Source: Bacteroidia bacterium
GTDB lineage: Bacteria > Bacteroidota > Bacteroidia > NS11-12g > UBA955
NCBI GenBank assembly: GCA_030158725.1
Contig: JAOASJ010000008.1
Span: 29,968 to 93,967 of the forward strand
Length of the DNA stretch: 64,000 nucleotides
Direction: 5' to 3'
Shown here: positions 34,812 through 44,475 of the stretch, piece by piece
Layout: every line of letters begins with the position of its first letter
How positions within the stretch are numbered: position 1 is the first letter of the stretch
Made by a program: the position numbers and the translations under genes
The notes under the pieces: generated by a model
What the model was told of the DNA's origin: nothing
What the model saw: only the letters and a program-made list of their open reading frames with translations
Database searches by the model: none

Positions 34812-36002
34812 CTAATCCAAAATTGCTTTTACACCTGGAAGTTCTTTGCCTTCGAAATATTCTAACAAGGCACCACCACCAGTTGAAACATAAGACACTT
34901 GATCCGCCAAATGGAATTTGTGAATTGCCGCTGCACTGTCGCCACCACCAATTAAACTGAAACCACCATTTTTGGTTTGTTCAGCTACTGCTAGCGCTAC
35001 TGCTTTGGTACCAGCTTCAAAACTGCTCATTTCAAACACACCCATTGGGCCATTCCACAATACTGTTTTTGAATTGGAAATGACTTCACAAAACAATTTG
35101 CTTGCTACTGGTCCAATATCCAATCCCATGTAATCATCTGCAATATTGTTGTTGTCAGACACATTGGTATTCGCATCGTTGGCAAAATTATCAGCCACTA
35201 CACTGTCAACAGGCAAGTATAAATTCACACCTTTTGATTTTGCTTTTTCAATTAATTCAAGAGCCAATGGCATGCGGTCGTCTTCGCACAAAGACTTTCC
35301 GATTTTTCCACCTTGTGCTTTTGCAAAAGTATAAGCCATTCCGCCACCAATAATAATATTGTCAGCAATGTCCATTAGGTTTTCGATGATTAACAATTTA
35401 TCAGAAACTTTAGCCCCACCAACAATTGCGGTGAATGGTCTTTCAGGATGTTTAACTACTTTTTCAGCATTGGCAATTTCATTGGCCATTACATAACCGA
35501 AACATTTTTTACCCGTAAAGAATTGAGCGATTACAGCGGTTGAAGCATGTGCTCTATGAGCGGTACCGAAAGCATCATTCACATAGAAGCTACCGTATTT
35601 TGATAATTTCTCAGCAAATTCAACATCACCTTTTTCTTCGTTTTTGTAGAAACGTAAGTTTTCAAGCAATAAAATTTCACCCGCTTTTAAGTTAGATGAC
35701 AATTCAGTTGCAGAAGCACCAATACAATCGTCAGCAAACAAAACTTTAGCTCCACTTAATTGTTCAATTCTAGAGACAATGTGTTTTAAAGAGTATTTTT
35801 CAGTTGGTCCTTCTTTTGGTCTGCCTAAATGGCTCATTAAAATACATGAACCACCGTCATTCAATATTTTTTTGATGGTAGGAATGGCTGCAGCAATCCT
35901 AGAATCGTCGGTAATATTAAAATCAGAATCCAAAGGAACATTGAAGTCTACACGGATAAGAACTTTTTCGTCTTTAAAATTGAAATTGTCTACAGTTAAC
36001 AT
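34812..36002 (-). CDS. pgk: Phosphoglycerate kinase
   Basis: Cytoplasmic glycolytic kinase of 396 aa (1,3-bisphosphoglycerate + ADP to 3-phosphoglycerate + ATP). Substrate-binding RVDFNVPLD and [10 protein letters not shown] in the N-domain, [12 protein letters not shown], then [14 protein letters not shown], and the C-terminal nucleotide loop [14 protein letters not shown] are all standard. Length is normal. A -7 box lies 25 nt before the ATG. Confidence 0.97.
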   Translation of the reverse strand: MLTVDNFNFKDEKVLIRVDFNVPLDSDFNITDDSRIAAAIPTIKKILNDGGSCILMSHLGRPKEGPTEKYSLKHIVSRIEQLSGAKVLFADDCIGASATELSSNLKAGEILLLENLRFYKNEEKGDVEFAEKLSKYGSFYVNDAFGTAHRAHASTAVIAQFFTGKKCFGYVMANEIANAEKVVKHPERPFTAIVGGAKVSDKLLIIENLMDIADNIIIGGGMAYTFAKAQGGKIGKSLCEDDRMPLALELIEKAKSKGVNLYLPVDSVVADNFANDANTNVSDNNNIADDYMGLDIGPVASKLFCEVISNSKTVLWNGPMGVFEMSSFEAGTKAVALAVAEQTKNGGFSLIGGGDSAAAIHKFHLADQVSYVSTGGGALLEYFEGKELPGVKAILD

Positions 36003-36027
36003 TTTATTAAATTAAATTTTGAGACTG

Positions 36028-36035
36028 CAAAAATA
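36028..36035 (-). promoter_or_regulatory. -7 box (TATTTTTG) of pgk
   Basis: Exact TAnnTTTG followed by C on the minus strand, 25 nt before the pgk ATG at 36002. Confidence 0.58.
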
Positions 36036-36080
36036 AGTCAAAATATTATTCTTTAATTTGCAAATATTTATTTCCATTCA

Positions 36081-37055
36081 TTGGGCGCATCCATAGACCA
36101 TATAAAACTACCGATTAACAAGGAACTAGAAGCTTTTGAAAAGACTTTTAGCAGCAGCATGAAAACGAATGTTCCCTTGTTAAACACGATTATGACCTAT
36201 ATCGTGAAGCGCAAAGGCAAGCAAATTCGCCCCATGTTTGTTTTATTTTGCTCAAAACTGCATGGTGAAATAAATGAAAGAACTTATAGAGGAGCAAGTT
36301 TAATAGAACTTCTACACACCGCTACCCTAGTCCACGATGATGTGGTTGATGGCAGCGATATGCGCAGAGGGTTTTTCAGCATCAATGCACTATGGAAAAA
36401 CAAAATTGCCGTATTGGTTGGCGATTTTTTATTGGCTAAAGGTTTATTGCTTTCTATAGACAACGACGATTTTGACATGTTGAAAATCGTTAGCGAAAGT
36501 GTCAAAAAAATGAGTGAAGGCGAGCTTCTTCAACTTGAAAAAGCCCGACGCTTAGACATTACTGAGGAAGTTTACTACGACATCATCACTAAAAAAACCG
36601 CTTCATTAATTGCCAGTTGTTGCGCACTTGGCGCCGCCGCAGCGCACAGCAGCAAAGAAGTAATAGAGCAAATGCGTTTATTCGGAGAATACACCGGAAT
36701 AGCCTTTCAGATTAAAGACGACTTGTTCGATTATGGCGATAACAATGTTGGAAAACCAACGGGCTTGGACATAAAAGAAAAGAAAATGACTTTGCCTTTG
36801 ATTTATTCTTTGAACAATTCGAGCAATAAAGAAAAGCAACACATTATCAATTTAATCAAAAACAAAAGCGATAAGAAAAAGTCGGTTCAAGAAGTCATAG
36901 ACTTTGTGATGTCGAAAGGTGGATTTGAATATGCACAAAAATGCATGAAAGAATACCAACAAAAAGCTTCTGAGATTTTGTTAACCATGCCTGATAATAC
37001 TTCAAGACAAAGCTTGCTTGAATTATTGGATTTTGTCATAGAACGCAAAAAATAA
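36081..37055 (+). CDS. Polyprenyl (octaprenyl-type) diphosphate synthase
   Basis: Cytoplasmic trans-prenyl transferase of 324 aa, probably making the isoprenoid tail of menaquinone. The two Asp-rich motifs are LVHDDVVDGSDMRR and FQIKDDLFDYG; KRKGKQIRPMFVLF near the N-terminus is also typical. The start is a TTG at 36081; no ATG lies upstream in frame after the stop at 36054, and the next ATG would remove the conserved opening (IKLPINKELEAFEKTF). Chain length cannot be read from sequence. It is divergent from pgk. Confidence 0.9.
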   Translation: MGASIDHIKLPINKELEAFEKTFSSSMKTNVPLLNTIMTYIVKRKGKQIRPMFVLFCSKLHGEINERTYRGASLIELLHTATLVHDDVVDGSDMRRGFFSINALWKNKIAVLVGDFLLAKGLLLSIDNDDFDMLKIVSESVKKMSEGELLQLEKARRLDITEEVYYDIITKKTASLIASCCALGAAAAHSSKEVIEQMRLFGEYTGIAFQIKDDLFDYGDNNVGKPTGLDIKEKKMTLPLIYSLNNSSNKEKQHIINLIKNKSDKKKSVQEVIDFVMSKGGFEYAQKCMKEYQQKASEILLTMPDNTSRQSLLELLDFVIERKK

Positions 37056-37171
37056 AGCCTGAAGATTTTCAGACTAAATTTCATTCAACTATCTAACAAT
37101 CAAGCCAAAACGCAAATTTTTGTTTTTTGAAATAATTTGATTTACCTATTCTAGAATAAAGTAAAAATGAG

Positions 37172-37179
37172 TAACTTTG
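37172..37179 (+). promoter_or_regulatory. -7 box (TAACTTTG) of sucA
   Basis: Exact TAnnTTTG followed by C, 15 nt before the sucA ATG at 37195. Confidence 0.6.
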
Positions 37180-37194
37180 CAGAAAAATTGAAGT

Positions 37195-39903
37195 ATGCTC
37201 TCAAACTCGTATCTTAGCAATGCCGATGTCAACTATATTGACGATTTATACAAGCAATACCAAAGCGATAATCAATCGGTTGATTTCGGATGGCAAAAAT
37301 TCTTTGAAGGATTTGATTTAGGTACAGGGAAAAACATCCCTGGTTCTGCCGCTATCAGTGAAGATGCGATTAAGGAAATCAATGTATTAAATTTAATCAA
37401 TGCCTACAGAACACGTGGTCATTTATTTACAAAGACCAACCCTGTTAGAGAGCGTCGCAAATATGTTCCGACCCTTGATCTTGCTAACTTCGGTTTGTCA
37501 GACAAAGATTTAGAAACCACATTTAATGCTGGTCATGAATTGGGAATTGGTTCTGCAAAACTAAAAGACATTGTTTCTCATTTACAAAGTACGTATTGCG
37601 AAAGCATTGGTGCTGAATATTTGCATATTGGTGATCCGGTTAAAATTGAATGGTTGAGAAAGTTAATGGAAACCACCAAAAACCAACCAAACTTAAGCAT
37701 AGACGAGAAAAAACAATGCTTAAACAAATTGAACCAAGCAACTGCATTTGAAAACTTTTTACACACCAAATTCATTGGTCAAAAACGTTTTTCATTAGAA
37801 GGTTTGGAATGCCTTATCCCTGCCCTAGACAGTGTGATTCACTATGGTGCAGAGTTGGGTGTAAACGAATTTGTAATGGGTATGGCTCACAGAGGACGTT
37901 TGAATGTTCTGGCAAATATCTTTAACAAAACTTACTCAGATATATTCAGTGAATTTGAAGGAAAGGTTTTCCAAGACGATCAATTTGAAGGTGACGTAAA
38001 ATACCACTTAGGTTATACAACCATAGTGAATACGCCAAATGGCAAAGAGGTGAAATTAAAACTATCTCCTAACCCATCCCACCTTGAAGCGGTTAATCCA
38101 GTCGTTAAAGGTATGGTGCGTGCGAAACTTGACCATGTTTACAACAACGACATCAATAAAGTTTGCCCAATCCTAATCCACGGAGATGCGGCTATATCTG
38201 GCCAAGGTATCGTATATGAAGTGATACAAATGAGCAATTTGGAAGCCAATAGAATTGGTGGAACCATGCACATTGTAACCAACAACCAAATTGGGTTTAC
38301 CACCAATTACACCGACAGCAGAACCAGTATCTATTGCACCGATGTGGCTAAAACAACGAATTGCCCAGTATTCCATGTAAACGGCGACGATGTTGAAGCA
38401 GTGGTTCATACCATCAAAATGGCAATGGCATACCGCAATGAATTCAATTGCGATGTGTTTATCGATTTATTAGGTTATAGAAAATATGGACACAACGAAG
38501 GTGATGAGCCTCGTTTCACCCAACCATTGTTATACAAAATCATTTCTTCTCACCCTAACCCTAGAGAAATTTACAAAGAGAAATTAATTTCTAGAGGTGA
38601 AATCGACGCAGAAATTGCGCGTGAGATGGAAGAAAAATTCAAACAATTGTTGCAGGTAACCCTTGACGATGTTAAGCAAAACAAGGCACCTGAGTCAAAA
38701 TTAAAAATCGATGATCTTTGGAAAGATTACCACTTCCCAGTAAAAGAAGATTTCGAAAAAACAGCAAACACTGTGTTTGATGCAAAACGCTGGGCTGAAT
38801 TGGCAAACAAAATCAACCAATTGCCAGCAGACAATTTGCCAATTAAAAAGGTTCAACAATTGTATGAAGGCAGAATCAAAATGATAGCCGACGACAAATT
38901 TGATTGGGCTATGGGTGAATTAATGGCCTATGCAACCTTATTGGATGAAGGTCATTCGGTAAGATTGGCTGGACAAGATTGTGAACGCGGAACCTTCAGT
39001 CACCGTCACGCCTTGGTTAAAAAAGAAGATTCAGAAGCAGAGTATACGCCACTTCAACATATAAGCGACAAACAAGGTCAGTTTTACATTTACAACTCTT
39101 TATTGAGTGAGTATGCAGAACTGGGATTTGAATATGGCTATAGCACCACCACGCCAAACCATTTAACCATATGGGAAGCACAGTTTGGTGACTTCGCTAA
39201 TGGTGCTCAAATTATGATTGACCAATTTATTGCCAGTGCAGGCACCAAATGGGGTCAATACAGTGGATTGGTTTTATTGTTACCTCACGGTTATGAAGGC
39301 CAAGGACCAGAACACTCATCTGCACGTTTAGAGCGTTTCTTACAATTAAGCGCTAACAACAACATGCAAGTGGTTTATTGTTCTACACCAGCCAATTTGT
39401 ACCACGCTTTCCGCAGACAATTGAAACGCGACTTTAGAGTTCCTTTGGTGGTAATGACTCCTAAGAGTTTATTGCGTCACCCACTTTGCGTAAGCAATGC
39501 TGCAGATTTTACCAATGGTCAATTCCAAGAATTAATCAATGATAAAAATGCAGATCCTAAAAAAGTAAAACGTGTTTTATTCTGCACAGGTAAGATTTAC
39601 TACGAATTGTTGGCAAAACAAGAAGCAGAAAAAAGATCTGATATTGCAATCGTAAGGGTTGAACAATTATATCCATTGCCAGAAACACAAATGAAAGCTG
39701 TATTTGAACAATACAAAAACGCTGAATTTGCATGGGTACAAGAAGAGCCAAGAAACATGGGAACATGGATGCACTTAGGCCGTTACGATTTCCCAGTAGC
39801 CTTAAAATATATTGGAAGAAAAAGTTCAGCCAGTCCAGCCACAGGATTTAAAAAGACCCACGACAAAGAACAAGAAGCCATTTTAAACGAAGCGTTTGCT
39901 TAA
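37195..39903 (+). CDS. sucA: 2-oxoglutarate dehydrogenase E1 component
   Basis: Cytoplasmic TCA-cycle enzyme of 902 aa, the thiamine-diphosphate decarboxylase of the 2-oxoglutarate dehydrogenase complex. The N-terminal E2-binding helix (NADVNYIDDLYKQYQSD) is present, followed by the ThDP-binding domains (GMAHRGRLNVLANI, HGDAAISGQGIVYE, GHNEGDEPRFTQP) and the transketolase-like C-terminal part (GQDCERGTFSHRHA, LPHGYEGQGPEHSSAR, QEEPRNMG). Length is normal. The E2 gene (sucB) does not follow; an esterase does, 7 bp downstream. Confidence 0.96.
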   Translation: MLSNSYLSNADVNYIDDLYKQYQSDNQSVDFGWQKFFEGFDLGTGKNIPGSAAISEDAIKEINVLNLINAYRTRGHLFTKTNPVRERRKYVPTLDLANFGLSDKDLETTFNAGHELGIGSAKLKDIVSHLQSTYCESIGAEYLHIGDPVKIEWLRKLMETTKNQPNLSIDEKKQCLNKLNQATAFENFLHTKFIGQKRFSLEGLECLIPALDSVIHYGAELGVNEFVMGMAHRGRLNVLANIFNKTYSDIFSEFEGKVFQDDQFEGDVKYHLGYTTIVNTPNGKEVKLKLSPNPSHLEAVNPVVKGMVRAKLDHVYNNDINKVCPILIHGDAAISGQGIVYEVIQMSNLEANRIGGTMHIVTNNQIGFTTNYTDSRTSIYCTDVAKTTNCPVFHVNGDDVEAVVHTIKMAMAYRNEFNCDVFIDLLGYRKYGHNEGDEPRFTQPLLYKIISSHPNPREIYKEKLISRGEIDAEIAREMEEKFKQLLQVTLDDVKQNKAPESKLKIDDLWKDYHFPVKEDFEKTANTVFDAKRWAELANKINQLPADNLPIKKVQQLYEGRIKMIADDKFDWAMGELMAYATLLDEGHSVRLAGQDCERGTFSHRHALVKKEDSEAEYTPLQHISDKQGQFYIYNSLLSEYAELGFEYGYSTTTPNHLTIWEAQFGDFANGAQIMIDQFIASAGTKWGQYSGLVLLLPHGYEGQGPEHSSARLERFLQLSANNNMQVVYCSTPANLYHAFRRQLKRDFRVPLVVMTPKSLLRHPLCVSNAADFTNGQFQELINDKNADPKKVKRVLFCTGKIYYELLAKQEAEKRSDIAIVRVEQLYPLPETQMKAVFEQYKNAEFAWVQEEPRNMGTWMHLGRYDFPVALKYIGRKSSASPATGFKKTHDKEQEAILNEAFA

Positions 39904-39910
39904 TTAAGGT

Positions 39911-40675
39911 TTGAAATTATTTTACAAACAATATGGCGGAACTGGAGAACCAATTTTTATTCTCCATGGAATATTCGGCATGTTGGACAATTGGCACAAT
40001 ATTGCAAGGCAATTAAGCGAGCAATTCCAAGTCTTTACCATCGACGCCCGCAACCACGGACAGTCGCCCCACAGCCCTGAAATGAATTATACATTGATGG
40101 CTGAGGACGTTTTCGAATTGGCAGATGACTTAGGATTTGAAACATTTAATTTAATGGGACATAGCATGGGTGGGAAAACCGCTATGCTGTGCGCATTGAT
40201 GCACCCTGAGAGAATCAAACGACTAATGGTGGTAGACATAGCTCCTAAGGGGTATAAACCTGGTCACGAAGCTTATTTCAACGCTTTCCAAGACATCAAT
40301 TGGTCTGTTTTACAAAACCGTAAAGAAATTGACGAAGCATTAATGGAATATGAAGCCGATGCAGGTGTTCGTTTATTCTTAGCCAAAAATATAGAGCGCA
40401 GAGATGAAGGCGGCTTTGCTGTTAAAAGCAATATCCATGCGATCAAAAATGCCTATCAAGGTATTATAGGCGATTTTCCAATATCAGGAAAATATTCAGG
40501 ACCAAGTATTTTTATTCTGGGGGCCAATTCTAAATATTTGAACGAGGATGATAAAGTAAAGGTTCAAGCACATTTTCCAAATGCAGAATACAGCAGCATT
40601 CCTAACGCAGGACATTGGGTACATGCCGATAACCCAAAAGCATTTATGGAAACTTTGAATTTATTTTTGAATTAA
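39911..40675 (+). CDS. Alpha/beta-fold hydrolase (YbfF-like esterase)
   Basis: Cytoplasmic esterase of 254 aa. The oxyanion segment FILHGIFGMLDNW, the nucleophile elbow GHSMGGKT (catalytic Ser) and the C-terminal His in NAGHWVHADNP are in place. Order and spacing match the small acyl-CoA/ester hydrolases like E. coli YbfF. The start is TTG at 39911, 7 bp after sucA, so co-transcription with sucA is likely. The substrate is unknown. Its stop overlaps the convergent glycosyltransferase stop by 15 bp. Confidence 0.88.
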   Translation: MKLFYKQYGGTGEPIFILHGIFGMLDNWHNIARQLSEQFQVFTIDARNHGQSPHSPEMNYTLMAEDVFELADDLGFETFNLMGHSMGGKTAMLCALMHPERIKRLMVVDIAPKGYKPGHEAYFNAFQDINWSVLQNRKEIDEALMEYEADAGVRLFLAKNIERRDEGGFAVKSNIHAIKNAYQGIIGDFPISGKYSGPSIFILGANSKYLNEDDKVKVQAHFPNAEYSSIPNAGHWVHADNPKAFMETLNLFLN

Positions 40676-41851
40676 AAAAGCGTCAAGAAAGCGCTTGGAA
40701 ACATTTTCAATATTGATTGAGTTTTCAATAATCGAAAGCGACTTTTGGCCCAATTTTTCTCTATCCGCATTAAACATTTTTTCTATTGCCAAACATAGAG
40801 ATTCTAAATCAGCGTCCTTGAAATAAAAGCCATTTTCACCCTCAAACACCAAGTGCTTTTCTGTGCCATCAGCAACAGAACAGATAATAGGTAAACTGTG
40901 GGCCATGGCTTCGTTAATAGACAAACCGCCCATTCCGGCAAGGACGTAGACGGACGACTTCAGAAATTCTACACTTTGGGCCTCCCCTTCATAGATTGCA
41001 CCCAGGAATTTTACATGATCATCCAATTGCATATCGGCACTCAATTTCTTTAAAGAAGCTTCCTCTTCCCCATTTCCAAGAATAGCCAATTCCAAATCAG
41101 GGTATTTATCTTTTAAAACATAAATAGCGCGAATAAGCAGATCAACATTTTTCCATTTCACAAGGCGACCAACATGAATTAATCTATGAGGATTTGATTT
41201 TAAATCTGGGTATTTTGATTTCACCAATTCAATTGAACGGGCTAAATTTTCTGTATCAGGAGAATTATAGGTTACCGTAATTTTTGATTTTGATAAGCCA
41301 TAAGAACTTAGAATATCAATTCCCTTTTCTGTGTAGGTTAAGGCATAATCAAAAACAAAGGTGTACAAGCATTTTCTCAAGTATTTATGAAAACGAAACA
41401 GCCAAACGTTGGAGAACATTTTTTCAGTCTTTTGGCTATCGACACAACGATCTGAGAAATCTTTTAAAGACTCATTGAAATAAGGAACGGTAAAAGGAAT
41501 TTCACGGCCGTAGAGTTTAACCCCTGAGCTTTTCAATTTAATGGTAAGCAAAGGCATGAAAACAAAAGCGATGAAATAGGGCCAGCCCGTAACAATGATA
41601 TCCGGTTTTTCGTTTATTACCGCTTGGTGAAATCCTTTGAAAAACGGTTTGCCATACCAGGTTTTGTATTCTTCAAGTCGCAGCACCTTAAATTCAATAC
41701 CTTCATCGGTTTGGTGAACCCCGCTTCCAATGGTAGCGCCTTTGCTGCTTGGGGCAATAACGCAGACTTCAATATTGGGATTGGCATTAATTTTATTTAA
41801 CACCTTATTGAAATAATGCGGCAGACCACCGAAGACAAAGAGTACCTTCAT
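40661..41851 (-). CDS. Glycosyltransferase family 4-like (GT-B)
   Basis: Cytoplasmic glycosyltransferase of 396 aa. I start at the ATG at 41851 (MKVLFVFGGLPHYFNK); 14 open codons upstream cover the promoter box. The C-terminal GT1/GT4 domain is clear: HVGRLVKWKNVDLLIRA, LELAILGNGEEEASLKKL, VKFLGAIYEG and GLSINEAMAHSLPIICS (the nucleotide-sugar E-x7-E region). It is the left-hand gene of the surface-glycan cluster. Donor and acceptor are not predictable. Confidence 0.9.
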   Translation of the reverse strand: MKVLFVFGGLPHYFNKVLNKINANPNIEVCVIAPSSKGATIGSGVHQTDEGIEFKVLRLEEYKTWYGKPFFKGFHQAVINEKPDIIVTGWPYFIAFVFMPLLTIKLKSSGVKLYGREIPFTVPYFNESLKDFSDRCVDSQKTEKMFSNVWLFRFHKYLRKCLYTFVFDYALTYTEKGIDILSSYGLSKSKITVTYNSPDTENLARSIELVKSKYPDLKSNPHRLIHVGRLVKWKNVDLLIRAIYVLKDKYPDLELAILGNGEEEASLKKLSADMQLDDHVKFLGAIYEGEAQSVEFLKSSVYVLAGMGGLSINEAMAHSLPIICSVADGTEKHLVFEGENGFYFKDADLESLCLAIEKMFNADREKLGQKSLSIIENSINIENVSKRFLDAFLIQK

Positions 41852-41856
41852 TGAGG

Positions 41857-41864
41857 CAAAGGTA
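41857..41864 (-). promoter_or_regulatory. -7 box (TACCTTTG) of the GT4-like gene
   Basis: Exact TAnnTTTG followed by C, 5 nt before the ATG at 41851; it overlaps the longer frame and supports the shorter start. Confidence 0.62.
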
Positions 41865-41938
41865 AGGAAATTGGGAAATAGTAAAAGATTCACATAAGAT
41901 AATCCGAATAAATATTAAATGGATTGGGGGCATTGGAC

Positions 41939-41946
41939 TATATTTG
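41939..41946 (+). promoter_or_regulatory. -7 box (TATATTTG) of the first FkbM gene
   Basis: Exact TAnnTTTG followed by C, 19 nt before the ATG at 41966. The longer frame opening at a TTG (41924) spans it and is therefore unlikely. Confidence 0.58.
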
Positions 41947-41965
41947 CAATTCTACATTTATTACG

Positions 41966-42661
41966 ATGGGATACTGGAAAGACAAACTACCAACTTGGCT
42001 ATTTGATTTTATTGAAACAAAGAGGAAAAACTGGATTGGGAAACCTCAATTAACATACTCTGGCGAGGCTGAAGATTTAATTATTGAGAAATTCACCAAG
42101 CATATTAAGAACGGCTGTTATGTCGATGTAGGGTGTTACCATCCAAAGGTTGGTTCTAATACGTATAAATTATTCAAGAAAGGTTGGTCAGGCATTAACA
42201 TAGATCCTAACCCTGAAACCATACGCCTATTTAACCAATACCGCCCAAAGGACATCAATTTAAACATTGGTATTTCAGAGGTTGGAAGCAATTTGACTTA
42301 TTATGAATTTAAGGAAAGTGCAGTAAGTACTTTTTCTGAAGAGTTTTATAAAATGCGCTTGAATCAAGGGGCTAAATATGTTGGTTCAAAGAACATCCCA
42401 ACAAAAACTTTGGCTGAGGTTTTTGACGAAAAATTAAACGGAAGAAATATTGATGTATTGGATATAGACACAGAGGGCATTGACATTCAAGTTTTAAAAT
42501 CAAACAACTGGGAAAAGTACAAACCAAGTGTCATATTGGTTGAAGACCAAGATGAAGAAGTTGAAAATTTAGAAAATTTAGAAACTTATAAATTTTTAAA
42601 ACCTTTGGGCTACAGACTAATTGCCAAAACCATTTCAACTGCCATTTACACCAAGTCATAG
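41966..42661 (+). CDS. FkbM family methyltransferase
   Basis: SAM-dependent O-methyltransferase of 231 aa, start at the ATG at 41966 (MGYWKDKLPTWLFDFIE). The SAM site is CYVDVGCYHPKVGSNTY, followed by GINIDPNPE (acidic residue at the end of beta 2) and VLDIDTEGIDIQVLKS, the FkbM family hallmark. It is followed after 3 bp by a second, unlike FkbM gene. In this setting it probably methylates a surface sugar; that is inference. Confidence 0.88.
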   Translation: MGYWKDKLPTWLFDFIETKRKNWIGKPQLTYSGEAEDLIIEKFTKHIKNGCYVDVGCYHPKVGSNTYKLFKKGWSGINIDPNPETIRLFNQYRPKDINLNIGISEVGSNLTYYEFKESAVSTFSEEFYKMRLNQGAKYVGSKNIPTKTLAEVFDEKLNGRNIDVLDIDTEGIDIQVLKSNNWEKYKPSVILVEDQDEEVENLENLETYKFLKPLGYRLIAKTISTAIYTKS

Positions 42662-42664
42662 TAT

Positions 42665-43531
42665 ATGATTATTTCCAAACTCAAAGCAATAAAACAGAAT
42701 CTGGAAATCAATTTATTTCCATTGTCATATAAGAAGAAATATTTCGAACGTATTGATTCTTTAAATTGGAGTAACATTAAAAATAGAAATATTGAAAACG
42801 AATTGTTGTTGATTCAATATTTTTTAGATTCAAACTCAACATTTATTGATGTTGGAGCAAACTTAGGCCAATATGTTTTCAAAGCAGAGGGCATCATTCC
42901 AAGAAACAATATTTATGCTTTTGAGCCACATCCAGCGCTCAATAAGAGACTTTCTAAATTGTTCACTGGCATACATTTGTCTCAAGATGCCTTATCAGAT
43001 GCTGAGGGAAATACACAATTTAAAATCCCCTATTTTAACAATAGAGAAATCCATACAAGAGGGACATTAAAAACAGAACATGTTGAAGTTGATGAAACCA
43101 ATTCTGTGTTAATTGATGTTCATATTTCTACTTTAGATAAATTTTCAGAAGTAAATAAAATTGAGAAAGTGTCTTTGGTTAAAATTGATGTTGAAGGCGC
43201 TGAATTTGATGTTATCAATGGTGCGGGCGAAATGATAAAAAAGTTTCAGCCTATATTTATTATAGAAATCGAGCAAAGGCATCATAAAACACCAATTCTT
43301 GATTTTATAATGAACTTGGAAAAAACTGGCCAATACACCTGTTGTTATTTTGACACCATGGATCAGCAATTAAAGACTGATATTAAAGACAAAAAGATAG
43401 AAGACATTCAATCTTTGGACAACCATGGCAAGAACCGTTTATTTATCAATAACTTTATTTTCATTCCAGCCATGAATGCTGAGAATAAAATAGAAGAAAT
43501 AAACACCAAGATAAGAAAAGCGGTAAGCTAA
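42665..43531 (+). CDS. FkbM family methyltransferase
   Basis: A second SAM-dependent methyltransferase, 288 aa, co-transcribed with the first. The SAM site is FIDVGANLGQYV, followed by IYAFEPHPALNKRL and VKIDVEGAEFDVINGA, again FkbM. It shares little sequence with its neighbour beyond the fold, so they are not a recent duplication. Bases are very AT-rich (14 G/C in 60 at 42721-42780 by hand count). Its stop abuts the stop of the convergent epimerase gene. Confidence 0.87.
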   Translation: MIISKLKAIKQNLEINLFPLSYKKKYFERIDSLNWSNIKNRNIENELLLIQYFLDSNSTFIDVGANLGQYVFKAEGIIPRNNIYAFEPHPALNKRLSKLFTGIHLSQDALSDAEGNTQFKIPYFNNREIHTRGTLKTEHVEVDETNSVLIDVHISTLDKFSEVNKIEKVSLVKIDVEGAEFDVINGAGEMIKKFQPIFIIEIEQRHHKTPILDFIMNLEKTGQYTCCYFDTMDQQLKTDIKDKKIEDIQSLDNHGKNRLFINNFIFIPAMNAENKIEEINTKIRKAVS

Positions 43532-44473
43532 TCAGCGCATTAGTTCATTCCCTACCAGCACTTCAACCATTTGTTTGAAGCTTAAAGAAGCTTCCCAATT
43601 GGTCAATTGTTTTAATTTAGAATTATCCCCTTGCAAAACAGTTACAGATTTCTTCAAAATAATATTTGAGTTAACCTTTACATAGTCTTTCCAATTGAGA
43701 TTTAATTGCTCAAATGCAATGCTGACAAAATCCTCGATAGTGTGTAAACTTCCACTAGAAATAACAAAGACACCTGATTCTTCGACCTGCAAAATTGCGT
43801 GTGCCGCTTTTACATAATCGGGCGCAAAGCCCCAATCAATTTTGGCAGACAAATCGCCCAAAACCAATTCTGAAGCCTCCCCTTTAGAAATTTTAACAGC
43901 GGTTTCAATTATCTTTTTAGAAACAAATTTGGAACTTCTTTTAGGCGACTCGTGGTTATAAAAAACACCCACTGAGCAGAACACACCTTTTTGACGGTAT
44001 AACTCGCAATACTGCATGCCTAAGACCTTGCTAACACCGTAAATAGAAACAGGGCAAAAAGGCGTTTCCTCATTTTGTATTAATGACTTGGTGCCACCAA
44101 AGATATGAGAAGAAGAAGCATAAAATAGTTTGCATTCCAATTTGTATTTGACAATGCATTCTAAAAAGTTTAAAAGACCATTTGCGTTAACATCAATGGT
44201 ATCTTTATAGAATTTCAAATCATCGTAAGACTGTTCTATAGACGATTGGTGCAAGGCCGCCAAATAATACAATTCATCAGGTTGTATTTGACTAAAAAGG
44301 CTTTCGCAAAAAGCAAAATCTGTAATAAGACCATCTTTTATATCGAGGTGGTCTAAATTTAATCTAGACGAATTAGAGACACCAAACACTTCATAGTTTT
44401 GGGCTTCTAGTGTCTGCGTTAAATAGAAACCATCTTGTCCAGAATGGCCAATAATGAGCGCTCGTTTTTTCAA
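43532..44473 (-). CDS. NAD-dependent epimerase/dehydratase, GDP-mannose 4,6-dehydratase-like
   Basis: Short-chain dehydrogenase of 313 aa acting on a nucleotide sugar. The Rossmann loop GHSGQDGFYL is close to the GITGQDGxYL of GDP-mannose 4,6-dehydratase, and ASSSHIFGG, YGVSKVLG (catalytic Tyr-x3-Lys) and FYNHESPKR are the other GMD family marks. It is about 50 residues shorter than typical GMD, so it could be the related reductase or epimerase. It lies 2 bp after the C-methyltransferase gene on the same strand, and the two probably make one modified sugar. Confidence 0.85.
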   Translation of the reverse strand: MKKRALIIGHSGQDGFYLTQTLEAQNYEVFGVSNSSRLNLDHLDIKDGLITDFAFCESLFSQIQPDELYYLAALHQSSIEQSYDDLKFYKDTIDVNANGLLNFLECIVKYKLECKLFYASSSHIFGGTKSLIQNEETPFCPVSIYGVSKVLGMQYCELYRQKGVFCSVGVFYNHESPKRSSKFVSKKIIETAVKISKGEASELVLGDLSAKIDWGFAPDYVKAAHAILQVEESGVFVISSGSLHTIEDFVSIAFEQLNLNWKDYVKVNSNIILKKSVTVLQGDNSKLKQLTNWEASLSFKQMVEVLVGNELMR

Positions 44474-44475
44474 GT

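Noticed and set aside
37056..37100. Small hairpin CTGAA-GATT-TTCAG after the polyprenyl synthase gene
   Set aside because: A 5-bp stem without a clear T run is too weak to call a terminator.
42555..42590. Short direct repeat GAAAATTTA in the first FkbM gene
   Set aside because: It encodes an ordinary Asn-Leu-Glu repeat in a coiled surface helix and has no sign of phase variation.
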